Notes under the pieces: model-generated | What the model was told of the DNA's origin: nothing | The model's input: only the letters and a program-made list of their open reading frames with translations | Database searches by the model: none | Position numbers and translations under genes: made by a program | From: Sulfitobacter geojensis | GTDB lineage: Bacteria; Pseudomonadota; Alphaproteobacteria; Rhodobacterales; Rhodobacteraceae | Assembly (NCBI RefSeq): GCF_000622325.1 | Contig: NZ_JASE01000005.1 | Span: 2,418,001 to 2,482,000, forward strand | Direction of reading: 5' to 3' | DNA length: 64,000 nucleotides | Shown here: one piece after another, positions 62,668-64,000 of the stretch | Layout: the number at the start of each line of letters is the position of its first letter | Position numbering within the stretch: the first letter of the stretch is position 1

Positions 62668-64000
62668 ATGCGCATCCCATTTGACAACAGCTATGCCAAC
62701 TTGCCCGATGATTTCTATTCGCGACTTGAACCCACGTCAGTTTCCGCCCCCAAACTCTTGGCGTTTAATGAAAATCTTGCCGCACTGCTGAACATTGAAC
62801 AAGGGGGGCCTGCCGACATCGCAACGACCTTTGGGGGTAACGATGTACCCCAAGGGGCCGCTCCGCTCGCGCAGCTTTATGCCGGACACCAGTTTGGCAA
62901 CTATAATCCGCAACTTGGTGATGGCCGCGCGATCCTGTTGGGTGAAGTCATTGGCACCGACGGCATCCGCCGAGATATCCAGCTGAAAGGATCGGGACCG
63001 ACCCCTTATTCCCGCATGGGCGACGGCCGCGCATGGCTGGGGCCGGTACTGCGCGAATATGTGGTGTCCGAAGCCATGAACGCCCTTGGCGTGCCCACGA
63101 CCCGCGCCCTTGCGGCCGTGTCCACCGGCGATCAGATCTGGCGGGAACAAGGGGCCCTGCCCGGTGCGATCCTGACCCGCGTGGCGCAAAGCCATCTGCG
63201 CGTCGGTACGTTTCAGGTCTTTGCCCATCGCGGCGAAGTCGAAAATCTGCGCATCCTGATTGATTACGCCATCCAGCGACACTACCCGCAAGCGACCGGC
63301 CCGATGGACCTGCTGCGCGCGGTCTGTGCAGCGCAGGCCGATCTGGTGACCCATTGGATGTCACTCGGGTTCATCCACGGCGTGATGAACACCGACAATT
63401 GCGCGATCAGCGGCGAAACCATTGATTACGGCCCCTGCGCCTTTATGGACACCTTTCACCAGAACCGTGTCTTCAGTTCCATCGACACCCAAGGGCGCTA
63501 TGCCTTTGGCGCGCAGCCCGGCATCGCCGTCTGGAATATGGCGCAACTTGCCACCAGCCTTGTGCAAGCCTCCGACGACAAAGATGCCGCCGTCGCGGAA
63601 GCGACCGAGATCGTGCATGCCATGCCGCATCTGCTCGAGGAAAACTGGCTGAAGCGGTTTGCGGCAAAAATCGGCATTTCCACACCGCGATCTGACGACA
63701 CGGCCTTGATCGAAGATCTGATGGGATTGATGCAAAACGATGATGCCGATTTCACCAACAGTTTCCGCGCATTAGGGACCGACACGGCCCAAGACCAGTT
63801 TACCAATCGCGAAGCCTTTGAAAACTGGCGCGCCAAATGGCAGGACCGGATCAAAGACGAACCCGACCCGCAAGCCATTATGCAGACGGCGAACCCTGCG
63901 ATCATCCCGCGCAACCACCGCATTGAACAGATGATCGAAGCCGCCGTTGCGGGCGACATGGCCCCGTTTGAACGGCTCATGACGGCGCTTGCGACCCCCT
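62668..64000 (+). CDS. selO: Protein adenylyltransferase SelO (cut by window edge)
   Basis: The frame is open to the window end, giving 444 residues of a protein normally 460-490 long. SelO is a pseudokinase-fold enzyme that transfers AMP to proteins. Landmarks are Y-A-G-H-Q-F-G near residue 71, L-G-D-G-R-A near 84, K-G-S-G-P-T-P-Y near 108, H-G-V-M-N-T-D-N near 238 and the metal site D-Y-G-P near 252. A C-terminal Cys-containing motif, if present, lies outside the window. Confidence 0.92.
   Translation, partial: MRIPFDNSYANLPDDFYSRLEPTSVSAPKLLAFNENLAALLNIEQGGPADIATTFGGNDVPQGAAPLAQLYAGHQFGNYNPQLGDGRAILLGEVIGTDGIRRDIQLKGSGPTPYSRMGDGRAWLGPVLREYVVSEAMNALGVPTTRALAAVSTGDQIWREQGALPGAILTRVAQSHLRVGTFQVFAHRGEVENLRILIDYAIQRHYPQATGPMDLLRAVCAAQADLVTHWMSLGFIHGVMNTDNCAISGETIDYGPCAFMDTFHQNRVFSSIDTQGRYAFGAQPGIAVWNMAQLATSLVQASDDKDAAVAEATEIVHAMPHLLEENWLKRFAAKIGISTPRSDDTALIEDLMGLMQNDDADFTNSFRALGTDTAQDQFTNREAFENWRAKWQDRIKDEPDPQAIMQTANPAIIPRNHRIEQMIEAAVAGDMAPFERLMTALATP

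Noticed and set aside
1..64000. Mobile elements, prophage, CRISPR array, defence cassette
   Set aside because: No transposase, integrase, terminal inverted repeats, spaced direct repeats or toxin-antitoxin pairs were seen; gene content and codon use are uniform.

Overview
The window looks like an ordinary stretch of core chromosome from a marine Rhodobacteraceae (Roseobacter group) alphaproteobacterium. The reasons are high GC with strong codon bias, an alphaproteobacterial-type SspB, an F1-ATPase zeta inhibitor subunit beside purCSQ, the fumC-DUF4169-ribbon-helix-helix cluster, a DUF4167 protein downstream of prmC/prfA, and what looks like a split cobalamin-dependent methionine synthase. I see no rRNA operon, insertion sequence, prophage, plasmid replication gene or CRISPR array. 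Many genes are joined by ATGA, GTGA or TGATG overlaps, so much of the window is organised as translationally coupled operons.

Layout. 0-5 kb: end of a chromate resistance operon (chrB', chrA), sspB, then fumC with three small genes, closed by a twin-palindrome terminator. 4.3-9 kb: minus-strand ccdA, a membrane hydrolase-like protein overlapping a cytochrome P450, and a class I aldolase, with a TusA-like gene diverging from ccdA. 9-16 kb: RNase E with a long leader, a small lipoprotein, and a DctB/DctD-like two-component system whose regulator lacks the GAFTGA loop. 16-18.3 kb: purC-purS-purQ and, divergently, the zeta subunit. 18.4-25.6 kb: an MprF-like protein, then genes for cobalamin methyl transfer (homocysteine methyltransferase, corrinoid protein, DUF1638) interrupted by a TetR-controlled quinone reductase and a radical SAM protein. 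25.6-33 kb: GT61 glycosyltransferase, sufE, ridA, rnd, purN-purM, a double-OmpA-domain protein and a CAT-anticodon tRNA. 33-39.5 kb: thioesterase, EnvZ-like kinase, MBL hydrolase, tRNA-Asn with a terminator, MYG1, aldose epimerase, small genes, ndk. 39.6-45.5 kb: ABC-F protein, MarC, aspartic protease, GNAT, and holC-pepA on the other strand. 45.6-53.7 kb: the outer-membrane assembly operon lptF-lptG-lptD-surA-pdxA-rsmA plus a coupled lipoprotein. 53.7-64 kb: DUF4167, prmC-prfA, two small envelope proteins, two overlapping ureohydrolases with an M20 amidohydrolase, mazG, a nucleoside hydrolase coupled to a GNAT gene, and the first part of selO, which runs off the end.

How genes work together. 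Purine synthesis appears twice (purCSQ and purNM). Envelope biogenesis is the largest module: LptF/G/D export LPS, the SurA-like chaperone folds outer-membrane proteins, and MprF-like, OmpA-like and several lipoproteins add to it. Translation and RNA turnover are represented by prfA/prmC, rsmA, rnd, rne and the ABC-F protein.

The items most worth following up are the GAFTGA-less DctD, the methionine synthase parts with an unlisted small membrane protein coupled to DUF1638, the operator array of the TetR gene, and the P450-membrane hydrolase pair. All calls rest on reading the sequence and remembered family features; no database search was run.
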